From the NCBI GenBank assembly GCA_963809545.1, contig CAWEKD010000007.1, forward strand, positions 496,001 through 560,000: a stretch of 64,000 nucleotides of DNA, in the 5' to 3' direction. The position numbers and the translations under genes are program-made. The first letter of the stretch is position 1. Each line of letters starts with the position of its first letter. Shown here piece by piece: positions 25,638 through 34,900 of the stretch. The notes under the pieces were generated by a model. The model was not told the origin of the DNA and made no database searches. It saw nothing but the letters and a program-made list of their open reading frames with translations. This stretch comes from Natronosporangium sp035305625 (GTDB lineage Bacteria > Actinomycetota > Actinomycetes > Mycobacteriales > Micromonosporaceae).

Positions 25638-25991
25638 TCAACCGTGGACGGCGCGGCTGTCGGCCGGTGTCTGGGTGCGGTCGTGTGGACCGTAGTCCCG
25701 TACGACCTTGGCCATCACCAAGCGATAGTCGAGGAAGAACCGGGAGCGTCCCAACGCCTGGGCCTTCCGGTGCTCCGGCCGGTTACGCCAGGCCGCCACC
25801 GCCTCCTCCGACTCGAAGTAGGCGATGGTCACGTACTTGCCAGGATCGATGGTGCTTTCGAACCGTTCGACACTGTGCAGTCCGGCCACGCCCTGCAGCA
25901 GCTCCCGCAGTTCGGCGGAGGCCCGCTGGTACTCCTCCCGGACCCCCGGTGTCTCCTGATCCACCCGGAACTCGAAGATCATCGCGATCAT
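25638..25991 (-). CDS. Antibiotic biosynthesis monooxygenase (ABM)-domain protein
   Basis: 117 residues starting at ATG 25991, where GGAGGT sits 5 nt upstream; a longer upstream start is rejected. The pattern is that of the ABM/heme-degrading dimeric barrel: MIFEFRVDQE first strand, LLQGVAGLHSVERFES, VTIAYFESEEAVAAWRNRPE, H-x-KAQALGRSRFFLDYRLVM. The Trp-Arg-x-x-x-Glu-His motif is typical. Such proteins oxidise small aromatic molecules or only sense them. It is followed by no co-directional gene within 300 bp and lies just downstream (35 nt) of the stop of the unknown partner gene on the same strand orientation. Confidence 0.82.
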   Translation of the reverse strand: MIAMIFEFRVDQETPGVREEYQRASAELRELLQGVAGLHSVERFESTIDPGKYVTIAYFESEEAVAAWRNRPEHRKAQALGRSRFFLDYRLVMAKVVRDYGPHDRTQTPADSRAVHG

Positions 25992-26026
25992 GGAACACCT
26001 CCATGGGGTCAGGGCAGGCTGCCACC

Positions 26027-27925
26027 CTACCCGCTCCGAGCCGCGCGCAGCTGCGCCACCAGGTCCATGAGGTACGGCACCATGGTCCCCGGATCGCGGC
26101 GCAGCTCCTCTTCCCACGCCCGCCAGTCCGCCGCACTGTCCACTCCGGCCGCGGCTAGCGGACCACCCGGCAGTCCGACGAACTGCCGGTAGCGCTGCAC
26201 GAACGCGTCTCTGGGATCACGCCGCGCCTCGACCAGGTCATCGATCCAGCCCGGTAGTGACCACTCTGTATCCCCGATCAACGCGTCGAACTGCCTTCTC
26301 AGCAGCTTCGCCCCCGCGATCACCAGCTCGTCGTGCTCCAGGGAGGTGGACTTCCGCCATCCCGGACTCAGCTCAGCCAACAACCGGTCCAGCGCGGTGG
26401 TGAGTTCCCACAGCTCCACCTGCGCGCTGGCCTGCACCTGGAACGGTTTGGTCGCCTGCTGGAGGCGCGCGAGCATGACGAGGAGTTCGCCGCTCTCCTG
26501 GGAGGCGGAGAGCCCACCCAGGAGCGCGGCCACTCGCGCGATCGCGTTCCAGAGGGAAGGGTCGGCGTTGCCGGAGTCGCGCAGATTGACGGCGTCGGTG
26601 AACATGCTGGTCGCCGAGTCGATGGCGTCCCGCTCCCCCAAGGTGTCGGCCAGGTCGTCTTGGTGGATGTGCATCAGCGCGAACCGCACCCCGAGCGCGT
26701 TGAGGGCGATCCGGGTCCGGATGTACTGCGCGGCGCCGGACTCGGCCGGCCAGCGGAGCGTCACCGCCGCGTTGTAGAGCCGGGGGGCGACCGTCTCCTC
26801 GTCCCCGGCGGCGGCGGCGACCACCCCACCGACCGCCTCCAGCCACGCCACCCGTAACAGATCGGGCTCCCAGCTCTGCGCCAATGGGCCGATGTTCTCC
26901 AACACCGCCAGGAGCAACTCCGGCGCGTATCCCTCAATCCCCAGGGCGGCCACCAGGTCACGGCGTAACTTGTCGTCGATCCCGGTCGGGCCGCGCGAGG
27001 TCACGGCGGCGATGCTGCGCAGTGTCCGGACCACGAGGACCCCGGGGCTGTCGAGGACCTCCCCCGGGGACTTGCGGGGACTGGGGCGTCCGGGGGGAGT
27101 GACCATGCGCCACAGCAGCATCCCGAGATTGGACGTGAGCTGGGAGACGGTGCTCTGCACCGGCGCGTCGAATGTCAGCGTGTCGTCGGTGAGTCCTGAC
27201 CAGATCCCTCGGAGGGCGGTGTGGTAGGCGATCGCACCCTGCCGCCTCGTTTCCGGCAGCCCGAGGCTGCTCAGCATCTGCCCGATCTGGGCGATGGTGA
27301 GATAGAACCCCGCCGAATCTGCCCGAGCTTCCTCCCGCAGCACGTATCCACACAAGGCCGTGAGCAGTCCCGCGGTCACCGGCTCGCCCCGCAACGGGTT
27401 CAGCGCCGCGATGAGCGTGTCCGCGATCTGTTCCCGGGTGGCGACCCCGTCCTGCTCCAGTCGCACGACCGTGGCGATCAACCGCTGTTCCAGGAAATCG
27501 ACCAGCTGACCGGGGGGAATCTGCTCGACCGCCGTGGCCACCAACATCGGCATCGTCAGGGGATCAGCCGGCAGGGGCTCTGCGTCCACGCGACCGTACG
27601 AAGGGGAACTGCGGATGATCTGTCCGATCAGCTCCACGCCCCGGATCTGGAACAGCGCCCCCCGGACGACTCGCCAGGCGTGGCTGTCGTCCCCGTCAGT
27701 GGTCGGGTACCGACCGTGCATCGTCTCCCAGATCCGCTGCAGGTGCTGTTCGAACAGGCTGTCGGCGGAGTGCCCGGGGAAGAGGGGGACGGGTTCTGGT
27801 TTACGCGGAAGCTCAGGGGTCTTCGCGAGGCTGTCGAGCAGATCCGGCTCGGCGCCCTCGGTGAGCTCCGCTTGTTTGAAGGCGCCCTCATCGGGGAGCC
27901 GCCCGGCTCCGTCGTCACCGGTCAT
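26027..27925 (-). CDS. Unknown helical protein, partner of the membrane NTPase
   Basis: 632 residues from ATG 27925, which overlaps the stop of the NTPase gene as ATGA; the longer upstream frame is rejected. The N-terminal 60 residues are acidic and disordered. The rest is predominantly helical with no catalytic motif, signal peptide or membrane helix that I can find. Ordered stretches include FEQHLQRIWETMHGRYPTTD, AVEQIPPGQLVDFLEQRLIA and LWELTTALDRLLAELSPGWR. No family recognised. Strict translational coupling to a membrane P-loop NTPase says the two proteins act together, probably as a complex on the inner face of the membrane. Whether this is defence, signalling or cell-surface maintenance cannot be said. 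Confidence 0.7.
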   Translation of the reverse strand: MTGDDGAGRLPDEGAFKQAELTEGAEPDLLDSLAKTPELPRKPEPVPLFPGHSADSLFEQHLQRIWETMHGRYPTTDGDDSHAWRVVRGALFQIRGVELIGQIIRSSPSYGRVDAEPLPADPLTMPMLVATAVEQIPPGQLVDFLEQRLIATVVRLEQDGVATREQIADTLIAALNPLRGEPVTAGLLTALCGYVLREEARADSAGFYLTIAQIGQMLSSLGLPETRRQGAIAYHTALRGIWSGLTDDTLTFDAPVQSTVSQLTSNLGMLLWRMVTPPGRPSPRKSPGEVLDSPGVLVVRTLRSIAAVTSRGPTGIDDKLRRDLVAALGIEGYAPELLLAVLENIGPLAQSWEPDLLRVAWLEAVGGVVAAAAGDEETVAPRLYNAAVTLRWPAESGAAQYIRTRIALNALGVRFALMHIHQDDLADTLGERDAIDSATSMFTDAVNLRDSGNADPSLWNAIARVAALLGGLSASQESGELLVMLARLQQATKPFQVQASAQVELWELTTALDRLLAELSPGWRKSTSLEHDELVIAGAKLLRRQFDALIGDTEWSLPGWIDDLVEARRDPRDAFVQRYRQFVGLPGGPLAAAGVDSAADWRAWEEELRRDPGTMVPYLMDLVAQLRAARSG

Positions 27926-29595
27926 TGATGTTCCTCCCCGCCGTACAGAAGTGCCGCCATGTCGTACACCCCCACCACGAGCGTCGCCACGTCCTCCGGG
28001 GCCAAGGGGGGTCCATTGCTCCCCTTCAGCTCGACGGCGTTCTCCAGGGCGCGGTGCAGGTATCCCTCCAGCACCCGCACGGGTGGGGAGGCCATCCCTC
28101 GTCTCCCTTGGGAGATCACGTGACGCCACCGGTCAATCCCGTGGATCACCGCCTCCCGGAGCTGTGCACCGAGATCGGGGTGCTCCTGCGACACCTCCGG
28201 GTTCGCCTGTTGCCGCGGCGGATCGGGCACCGGTGCGGCGGCGATCCGGCCCGCACACAGCTGCTCCACCAGCCGCCGGGTGCTGTCGAACTCGGTCACC
28301 ATGTGCGCCACATCGTCGGGGGTGGCGCCCCGCATCGTGATGGCGGGTGCCCCCAGGTACTTCTCCTCGAACCGGGTCTGCAGCTGCTCACGCAGCACCG
28401 GATCCGCCTGCGCATAGACGCCCAGGCGAAGCCACGATTGGAGCGTCGAGTCCCGCCCCGCGCGGGCCTCGGCCGGATCATCGGGGCTGGTGCCGGGATC
28501 CGCCAGGAATCCGGCGGCCCGCGCCGCCGGCACCTTGTACAGTTCCTGCCAGGAGGACAGGATCTGTCCGTCGCCGGTCTTGGCCGAGGGCAGCCGCAGG
28601 TGGTGCTCGTACAGCACCGCCTCCATGGTGGAGCCGAGATCCGGTAGGGACGGCAGGAGCGGGTTGAACGCCTTGTAACGCACCTGGGCGCGGGCGTACG
28701 CCAACACCACGGTGACTCCGGGGACGTCCACGGACCGGCGCGCCAGGGTGAGCGCCGCCTGGGTCACCGACGGTACCGCCCGGTCGAGCTCGTCGAGCAC
28801 CACCACGACCCGGGCGCGCCGGGACAGAGCAGCGGTCACGCGTTCAAAGTGGTGTTGCCAGCGCAGCGTGGGTAGCTCCAGATCAAGCTCGACCCCGGTC
28901 TGCGAGGTGTTGAGCAGCTTCACCCGCAACGACGATCGCAGCCGCCGCAGCGCCGCCAGCTGCCGCGCCAGCAGGAAGCTCGCCGGCACCCGTAACCACC
29001 GGTAGCGTCGCAGATAGGCCGGATGGCAGTACAGCGCCTCCAGGATCTCCACCTGGAGATCGGCTTCAGTCTGTTGTTGCCAGACGTCGACGACCACCAC
29101 CACGTACCGGGACTTCCGGTCGCGGTTGAGGTCATACGTGAGGCGGGTGAGGAGAAACGACTTCCCGTCGCCCGGCCGACCGTCCACAGGGAGCACGTGC
29201 CCGGCCCCGGTGCGGCACTGGTCGTCGATGAGTGCTTTGAGGTCGGCGAGGGCCCGCTCCTGTGACGGCAGCATCCGAGGTGGCGGTGGCCCCGCCTGGC
29301 GGGTGGCGGCCCGAGCGGCGTGGCGGTGCAGCAGCACCACTTTGGCCACCACCACCAGCATCCCGGCCGTGAGTGCGATCCGGAGCCAGGGAGCCATGGT
29401 GTCACCGAGGCCAAGCCGCACCAGCTCGTCCGGCAGGGCCACGACCACGAACAGGGCCGCCAAACCGGCGCCCACCGGCACCAGCCACGCGATCGGACGG
29501 AGGAACCGCTGCACCGGGTAGGCGACCACGATGATCAGCCCGAGCACCGCCAGTGCGGCCATCCCGACCGGGAGTTCCGGCAGTTGTCCGACCAT
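27922..29595 (-). CDS. Membrane-anchored P-loop NTPase (KAP/STAND-like)
   Basis: 557 residues from ATG 29595 (GAGGTG 4-5 nt upstream). Three or four hydrophobic segments occupy residues 8-95 (GMAALAVLGLIIVVAYPVQ, IAWLVPVGAGLAALFVVVAL, IALTAGMLVVVAKVVLL). The NTPase domain follows: Walker A GRPGDGKSF (about residue 142) and Walker B VVVVLDELDRA (about 260), with a following region QAALTLARRSVDVPGVTVVLAYAR resembling sensor-1 of KAP-type ATPases. KAP proteins have membrane helices and act in signalling or, in several systems, anti-phage defence. The C-terminal third is helical. First gene of a two-gene operon; promoter region AT-rich. Confidence 0.78.
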   Translation of the reverse strand: MVGQLPELPVGMAALAVLGLIIVVAYPVQRFLRPIAWLVPVGAGLAALFVVVALPDELVRLGLGDTMAPWLRIALTAGMLVVVAKVVLLHRHAARAATRQAGPPPPRMLPSQERALADLKALIDDQCRTGAGHVLPVDGRPGDGKSFLLTRLTYDLNRDRKSRYVVVVVDVWQQQTEADLQVEILEALYCHPAYLRRYRWLRVPASFLLARQLAALRRLRSSLRVKLLNTSQTGVELDLELPTLRWQHHFERVTAALSRRARVVVVLDELDRAVPSVTQAALTLARRSVDVPGVTVVLAYARAQVRYKAFNPLLPSLPDLGSTMEAVLYEHHLRLPSAKTGDGQILSSWQELYKVPAARAAGFLADPGTSPDDPAEARAGRDSTLQSWLRLGVYAQADPVLREQLQTRFEEKYLGAPAITMRGATPDDVAHMVTEFDSTRRLVEQLCAGRIAAAPVPDPPRQQANPEVSQEHPDLGAQLREAVIHGIDRWRHVISQGRRGMASPPVRVLEGYLHRALENAVELKGSNGPPLAPEDVATLVVGVYDMAALLYGGEEHQ

Positions 29596-29700
29596 GCCCA
29601 CCTCACCCCGGCCCGGGTGCCCCCTGGGTCGTCCGCGGTCACCGGTCACCGGGCCGGTCCAGTTCTCATGGTACAGACAAGATGCTATACGCAAATATCT

Positions 29701-29731
29701 CGCTATTGATGATGATCATCACTGAAAGGTG
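29701..29731. promoter_or_regulatory. AT-rich element in the NTPase operon promoter
   Basis: CGCTATTGAT, GATGATCATC and ACTGAAAGGT follow each other (29701-29730) in an otherwise GC-rich 173-bp upstream region of the NTPase gene. The same blocks CTATTGAT, ATGAT/ATCAT and ACTGAAAGGTG are found in the leader of the first large subtilase (36516-36597), there spread over about 80 bp. It may be a shared operator or a relict copy of that leader. Confidence 0.35.
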
Positions 29732-29768
29732 GGAGATCGGTCACGGGAGGCGGTTCCTCACCACCGGC

Positions 29769-30173
29769 TCACTCGGTTGACCGCATGGCCCGCCAGCGCG
29801 CCACCAGATCGTCGACCCGGAGCGGCCGGAGCGGGATCTGCGGCCCCTCCGGCGCCCGCAGATACTCCGCGATCCTCCCGTTGAGATCACGCACCGCCTG
29901 CCGCAGCGCCTGCTCGGTGGTGAAGCCAGCCAGCCCGTCCACCAGCCGCTCGGCTTCCTTGGCCAACCGCAGCCCGACCGGCAGCAGCACCTCGGTGGGC
30001 AGCCCCTCCCGCTTGAGGTAACCGCGCACCCACCACAGCTCATCGTCGGGCCGCCCCTGGCCGGGTAGCGGCTTGCCCGCGCCGGGCAGGTTGTCAAACT
30101 CTCCCCGCTCCTGCGCAGCCCGGATCTGCTGATCCACTACCGACTCGAATCGGGAAGGCTCGAACCGGGGCAT
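29769..30173 (-). CDS. DUF1992 (DnaJ homologue subfamily C member 28-like) protein
   Basis: 134 residues. The family core is visible in full: ESVVDQQIRAAQERGEFDNL, PGAGKPLPGQGRPDDELWWV and a C-terminal arm of helices. DUF1992 proteins carry the domain conserved in DNAJC28 without a J domain; function is poorly known. Soluble. The start ATG overlaps the stop of the DsbA-like gene by one base (TGATG), so the two are translated as an operon. Confidence 0.85.
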   Translation of the reverse strand: MPRFEPSRFESVVDQQIRAAQERGEFDNLPGAGKPLPGQGRPDDELWWVRGYLKREGLPTEVLLPVGLRLAKEAERLVDGLAGFTTEQALRQAVRDLNGRIAEYLRAPEGPQIPLRPLRVDDLVARWRAMRSTE

Positions 30174-30841
30174 CAGGCCGCCCCCTCTTCCTCGACGCGC
30201 GTGGCGGCGGCCCGAGTCAGCGCGGAGGCGAACACCTCCGGCGGTTGCGCACCGGACACCCCGTACCGCCGGTCTATCACATAGAACGGCACGCCGGTGA
30301 TCCCGAGTCGACGCGCGGTGTCGATGTCCTGCCGCACCGCTGACTCGTACCGGCGGTCGATCAGCGCCTGTCGCAGCGCATCGCCGTCCAGGCCCACCTC
30401 GGCGGCGAGCGCGGCCAGTTCATCCACCTTCCCCAGGTGCCGGCCCTGTTCGAAGTACGCCTGGAACAGCCGCTCCAGCAGTTCCCGTTGCCGGTCCTGC
30501 TCCTTGGCGTACTGGAGAGCCTGGTGCGCCAGCAACGTGTTGGTGTGGCGCAGCGCCGCGAAGTCGTACCGCAGCCCTTCCCCAGCCGCGATCGCGGTCA
30601 CCTGATCCAGCATCTGCTGCACCTGCGCGCGCGGCAGGCCCTTGTAGTCGGCGAGGAAGTCGACCTCGCTGCCGGCGAAGTCGACCGGGGTGTCCGGCGC
30701 CAACTCGAACGAGTGGTACTCGACGCGGAGTTCTCCGCCGTACTCCCGCGCCCCGCGCTCGAACCGGCGTTTACCGATGAAACACCACGGGCAGGCGATG
30801 TCGACCCAGATACGAACCTCAAGCGGCGGTGGGCTGGTCAT
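30173..30841 (-). CDS. DsbA-family oxidoreductase (FrnE-like)
   Basis: 222 residues, thioredoxin fold with an inserted helical domain. The active site is CPWC in WVDIACPWCFIGKRRFE (about residues 17-20), and the cis-Pro loop is GITGVPFYVIDRRYGVSGAQ near residue 180. There is no signal peptide, so it works in the cytosol like FrnE/2-hydroxychromene-2-carboxylate isomerase relatives. The closing HTNTLLAHQALQYA motif is typical of the family. GGGAGG lies before the ATG. It is coupled to the DUF1992 gene by a 1-nt overlap. Substrates are unknown; disulphide reduction or isomerisation is inferred. Confidence 0.9.
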   Translation of the reverse strand: MTSPPPLEVRIWVDIACPWCFIGKRRFERGAREYGGELRVEYHSFELAPDTPVDFAGSEVDFLADYKGLPRAQVQQMLDQVTAIAAGEGLRYDFAALRHTNTLLAHQALQYAKEQDRQRELLERLFQAYFEQGRHLGKVDELAALAAEVGLDGDALRQALIDRRYESAVRQDIDTARRLGITGVPFYVIDRRYGVSGAQPPEVFASALTRAAATRVEEEGAA

Positions 30842-30896
30842 GCTCCCTCCCGGTTACGGACCCCCACCCACCGTAGCCGTCAGTCAGGCAGCGGCG

Positions 30897-31226
30897 TCAC
30901 CCCCGCAGGCGGATGCGCGCCCGGGTCAGCAGCCACACCATCGCCACCATCCCGATGACCATGGCCAGCCGATTGGGGTCCACCGCAGGACGCCAATAGA
31001 CCCGCCCCTCCTTGATCACATAGGCGCCGGCGGGGCGGGCGCTCATGCCGAACCCGCCGCCCTCTCCTTCCTGCCCCTGGCCGTCGTGGCCGGTGCCACC
31101 GCCGCCACCGCCTGATACCACCGCCCCTGGGATGATCGTGACCCCGTCCTGCTGGTATGGCTCCGCGAACACCCGCTTGACCGTCATCGACTCCCCGGCG
31201 GTGTTCAGTAACTGTTGCACCTTCAC
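30897..31226 (-). CDS. GerW/YtfJ-family protein
   Basis: 109 residues from GTG 31226 (AGGAGGAAC 5 nt upstream). MKVQQLLNTAGESMTVKRVF begins the protein, followed by GVTIIPGAVVSGGGGGGTGH, a long Gly/Glu loop, then GFGMSARPAGAYVIKEGRVY and PAVDPNRLAMVIGMVAMVW, a final hydrophobic stretch. This is the GerW (YtfJ) family seen in sporulating Bacillus and widely in actinobacteria. In actinobacteria its role is not tied to endospores and is unclear. It is separated from the DsbA-like gene by 55 nt and is probably monocistronic. Confidence 0.82.
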   Translation of the reverse strand: MKVQQLLNTAGESMTVKRVFAEPYQQDGVTIIPGAVVSGGGGGGTGHDGQGQEGEGGGFGMSARPAGAYVIKEGRVYWRPAVDPNRLAMVIGMVAMVWLLTRARIRLRG

Positions 31227-31363
31227 GGCCGTTCCTCCTGTCGCCCTTGGTCCCACCGACTTCCGGGATCACAGTTGCCGCCGCGCCCGCGGGGTAAACG
31301 AGCGCGGCGAGGCGGCACCGGCTCGGGCGGCCGGGGCTCCCGGGCCGGGTGGCGCGACAGCGG

Positions 31364-31876
31364 TCAGGGGTGCGCGGCTCGGGTCAGTCGACGCATGGCC
31401 GCGGCGTACCGGCGGGCCATCACCCGCTGCACCACCGCCCCCGCCGGCCCGGCCAGACGGGTGAACCATCGGGTGGGCCGGCTGAAGGCGCGGACGGTGA
31501 ACCACAGCGCGCCGTCCGGATCCCGGCTCACCAGAAACGCCTCCTCCCCACTCACCGGGTGCCCCGGCAGAGTGCCGTACCCGAACCCGATCCGGTCGAG
31601 ATCGGCCACCGTCCACACCACCCGGCAGGGGGCGACGATCTGGATCGGACCGAACCCCACCACTTGCCGCACCTGCACCCCGACGGCGGCGCGGGGTGCT
31701 GACGCCGCGATCCGCAGGCCGGCGGCGCGATGCATCCGCCACGTCAACAGCGGCTCGGCCGCGGCCGCGAGGTCAGTGCCGGCGAGCCGGACCCGGTGCT
31801 CCAGGTGGCGATAACCGGGCGGGAGTTGGTCGGCGGCGGTCGCCCCCACCTCCGGGTAGGTGAACGTCTGTTCCAT
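31364..31876 (-). CDS. DUF1990 family protein
   Basis: 170 residues. The family signature is clear: FTYPEVGATAADQLPPGYRH, LEHRVRLAGTD, then HRAAGLRIAASAP, GFGYGTLPGHPVSGEEAFLV and RAFSRPTRWFTRLAGP at the end. DUF1990 proteins are small alpha/beta proteins with a probable ligand pocket; no activity is known. Soluble, with no signal peptide. A strong hairpin immediately precedes it on the chromosome, isolating it from the subtilase gene. Confidence 0.88.
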   Translation of the reverse strand: MEQTFTYPEVGATAADQLPPGYRHLEHRVRLAGTDLAAAAEPLLTWRMHRAAGLRIAASAPRAAVGVQVRQVVGFGPIQIVAPCRVVWTVADLDRIGFGYGTLPGHPVSGEEAFLVSRDPDGALWFTVRAFSRPTRWFTRLAGPAGAVVQRVMARRYAAAMRRLTRAAHP

Positions 31877-31899
31877 GGCTACCAGGGTGCCGAACGGCG

Positions 31900-31933
31900 G
31901 GTGCCTCCCCCACCCGTGGGTGGGGGAGGCACC
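31900..31933. terminator. Terminator hairpin after the first large subtilase
   Basis: 16-bp perfect arms (31900-31915 and 31918-31933, arm GGTGCCTCCCCCACCC) with a 2-nt gap, 24-57 nt beyond the stop of the subtilase gene and just ahead of the DUF1990 gene. Confidence 0.8.
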
Positions 31934-31956
31934 GTAAGGGGGTTGGAACCTACCTG

Positions 31957-34900
31957 TTATACCGGTCGGTGGTTGACGCCACCGAGGCAGATCGCGGCCA
32001 GTGCGAAGTTCGCCTCTGTGGCCCGACCCGGCAGCACGATCACGGTCCGGGTCTGCGGCACGTGCCAGCTGCCGGCCACGATCAACTGCACCGGGTTCGA
32101 CAGCACCGGCAGCCAGTACGCGTACTCGCCGTTGCGGTCGGTGATCAGGGTGATCTGATCGGTGCGGGTGTTGATCTGGACGATCGCGTTGGCCAGCGGG
32201 GCCTCCGCACCGGAGCAGCTGACACTGGTGACGGTGCCCTCGACCTTACCCCAGGTCAGCGGCGCCTTGACCGTCATGCTCACCGCCACCGGATCCACCG
32301 GGTACGGGGTGTTGTGGCCGATCCGGATCGCGGCGGTGTGGGTGCCGGGCTGGTCCTGCTCCACCGCGGAGCTGTCCAGCGTGACGGTCACCGTGATGCT
32401 CTCGCCCGGGGCCAGCGTGAAGCTGGTGGTGTCCAGGCTCAGCCACGGCACGTCGGTCGCCGGCGCCTCACAGTTGCTCCACTCCGGATGCACCTCGGAG
32501 CCGGGGCTCGGGCTGAACCCACCGGTCGATCCACCGACCTTGTAGTACCCGCAGGCACCCGCGGTGCGGTAGACCGCCCGGTTGGCGGGCTCGAGCTCGG
32601 TCCAGGTGTCCGACGCGAGGTCGTAGGCCACCGTCCGGTTGGTCACCGTGCTGGCGCCGTCGGTGACCCCCGCGGAGAGCACCAACTGGTCGTTGGCCAC
32701 GGCCGCGGCCATCGCCCAGTTGTCGTACGGCAGGTCCGCCGCCCGGGTCCAGCTGTCGGTGGCCGGGTCGTAGATGTGCGTCTGCACCGTGGACTCGGTG
32801 CCACCGGCGTTGCCGCCCGCGCACACCACCTTGCCGTCCAGGCCACCGCAGCCCAGCCAGGCCGTGTTCAGCGGGTAGTTGGCCAGGGTCGTCCAGCTGT
32901 CGGTGGCCGGGTCGTACCGGAACACCGTGTTGGAGGTGGCGCAGCTGCCGTCGGTGCAGCCGCCCACCACGTACAGCTGGCCGTCGACGACCGCCACGCC
33001 CGGCGCGGCCCGGCCGGCGGGCATGTCCGCCCCCTGCGACCAGGTGTCCGTGGCCGGGTCGTAGATGTACGTGGTGGTCTGCGCCGGCGCCGGCCAGCCT
33101 CCCACCACGTAGATCAGCCCGTCGATCGCCGCGACGCCCGGCTTCTGCCGAGGCTCCGGCAGGTTGGTGATGCTGCTCCACTCGTCGGTGGCCGGGTCGT
33201 AGGCGTATGCGTTGGCCACCGCGCCGGAGATGTACCCACCGAACGAGTAGACGATGCCGTCGAGCTCGACCGCGGCATTGTCCATGATGCTCACCGGGTA
33301 GTCCGCGATGGTCTCCCAGGGCTCAGCGGCCACCGGCGGCGCCGACGCCCGCGTGAACTCGGCACCACCGCTCGGCGAGGCGGCGGGAGTGAACACTCCC
33401 GGCAACTCCTGCACCTGACCGGTCGAGGCCACCGCCCCGCCGCCCAGGATTTCGAAGTCGCCCCCGCGCTCGGTCAGCTCCACCTCCACCGCACCGGTAC
33501 CGGTGTTGGTGATGGTGACCTGCCGCTTCGCGGTCTGCCCGCTATGGAGCTCCACCTCGATCTCGCTCGGGGTCACCTCGAGCTGGCCGACACCGAGGGC
33601 GAAGCTGGCCTCGGTGACCGCGTCAGCGACCACATTGACCGTGCGCGTGTCGCTGGCGTAGCCGCTGCGGCTGGCGGTGAACTCCTGCTCACCGGAGCCG
33701 GACGAGAACATCCAGTAGAAGCCGTCGTCCAGCGCCGGATCGTCCGGAGTCGGAGCGGTGGTGGCCGACTCACCCGCCTCGTTGGTCACGGTGGCGCCGT
33801 CCAGCGGGTTGCCGGCGTTGAGGTCGGTCACGTGCCCGACCACCAGACCACCTTCGATGACCTCGCACTCGAAGCTGCCATCGCTGACCCACTGCAGGGC
33901 GTTGATGAACAGCTGCGCCCCGTCCGGGTGCCACTCCAGCGGGTTGGTGTAGCTGCTGGCGCCGTGCATCGACAGCAGTACGTGCCGGTTGTTGGCTCGC
34001 TCCTGCACCCCCACGCCGCCACCGACCACGCCCTGGTCGGCCCGGACGGCGTCAGCGATCATCGCCCGGCCCTCTCCGGTGTAGTCGGTGAAGTAGGCGT
34101 AGTCCTTGAAGGAGGAGAGCTCATCCAGGATGATCTCGTCCCCCACCGAGAACCCGTCGAAGATCTCGTGCTCCTGGGTCACCTGGTAGGCGAGGTACGG
34201 GTTCGACGAGGCGAAGCCGGTCCCCCGGGTAGCCGGGTTGCCCAGGTGGGTGGTCAACAGGTAGATCCCGTTGCCGGAGTTGGACCAGGTGTCCAGGAAC
34301 ACCACCCCTACCCCGGCCGCGTCGGTGTCGGCCAGGAACTGCTGGAAGGTCGCCGCGCCTGGGTCACCCGCCCGGTTGACGATGATCACGTCGTACGACG
34401 AGACGTCGTCACCCCAGCTCAGGGTGCTGCTCGGGATTCCACGGGAGGCCAGGAAGGCGGCCAGGTTGCCGTTGAAGTCTCCCATGATCCCGACACTGCT
34501 GCCGAATTCGTACCCCGGCGCGAGCGCGCACCCGTCGGCGGTCAACGCCACGTCCAGGGTGACGTCCTCGTCGGTCACCTCGACGGTGTGGCTGCGAGTG
34601 CGGTAGCCCGGGTACTCCGCGCTGATCGACAGCGTGTACTCCGCCTCGCTGGGCAGCCGCAGGCTGTAGGTGCCGGTGTACGGGTCGGTGTAGGTCTGCA
34701 CCGGCGTGCCGTCCACAGTCACCTTCGCGTACAGCGGCCAGCCGTGCCCGGAGCCGTCGGTGATCTGCCCACTGATCGTCACGTTGTCCATCGGAGTCAG
34801 GGGGAAGTCCTGGACGGTGGTGGCGTCCTCGGAGATCGTGACGGTGGTGGTGGCCTCGCCGTATCCGAACGCCGAGGCGGTCACGGTGTAGTCACCGGCC

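Noticed and set aside
27926..28129. Longer start for the NTPase partner gene
   Set aside because: It would run inside the NTPase gene; the ATGA overlap gives the natural start at 27925.
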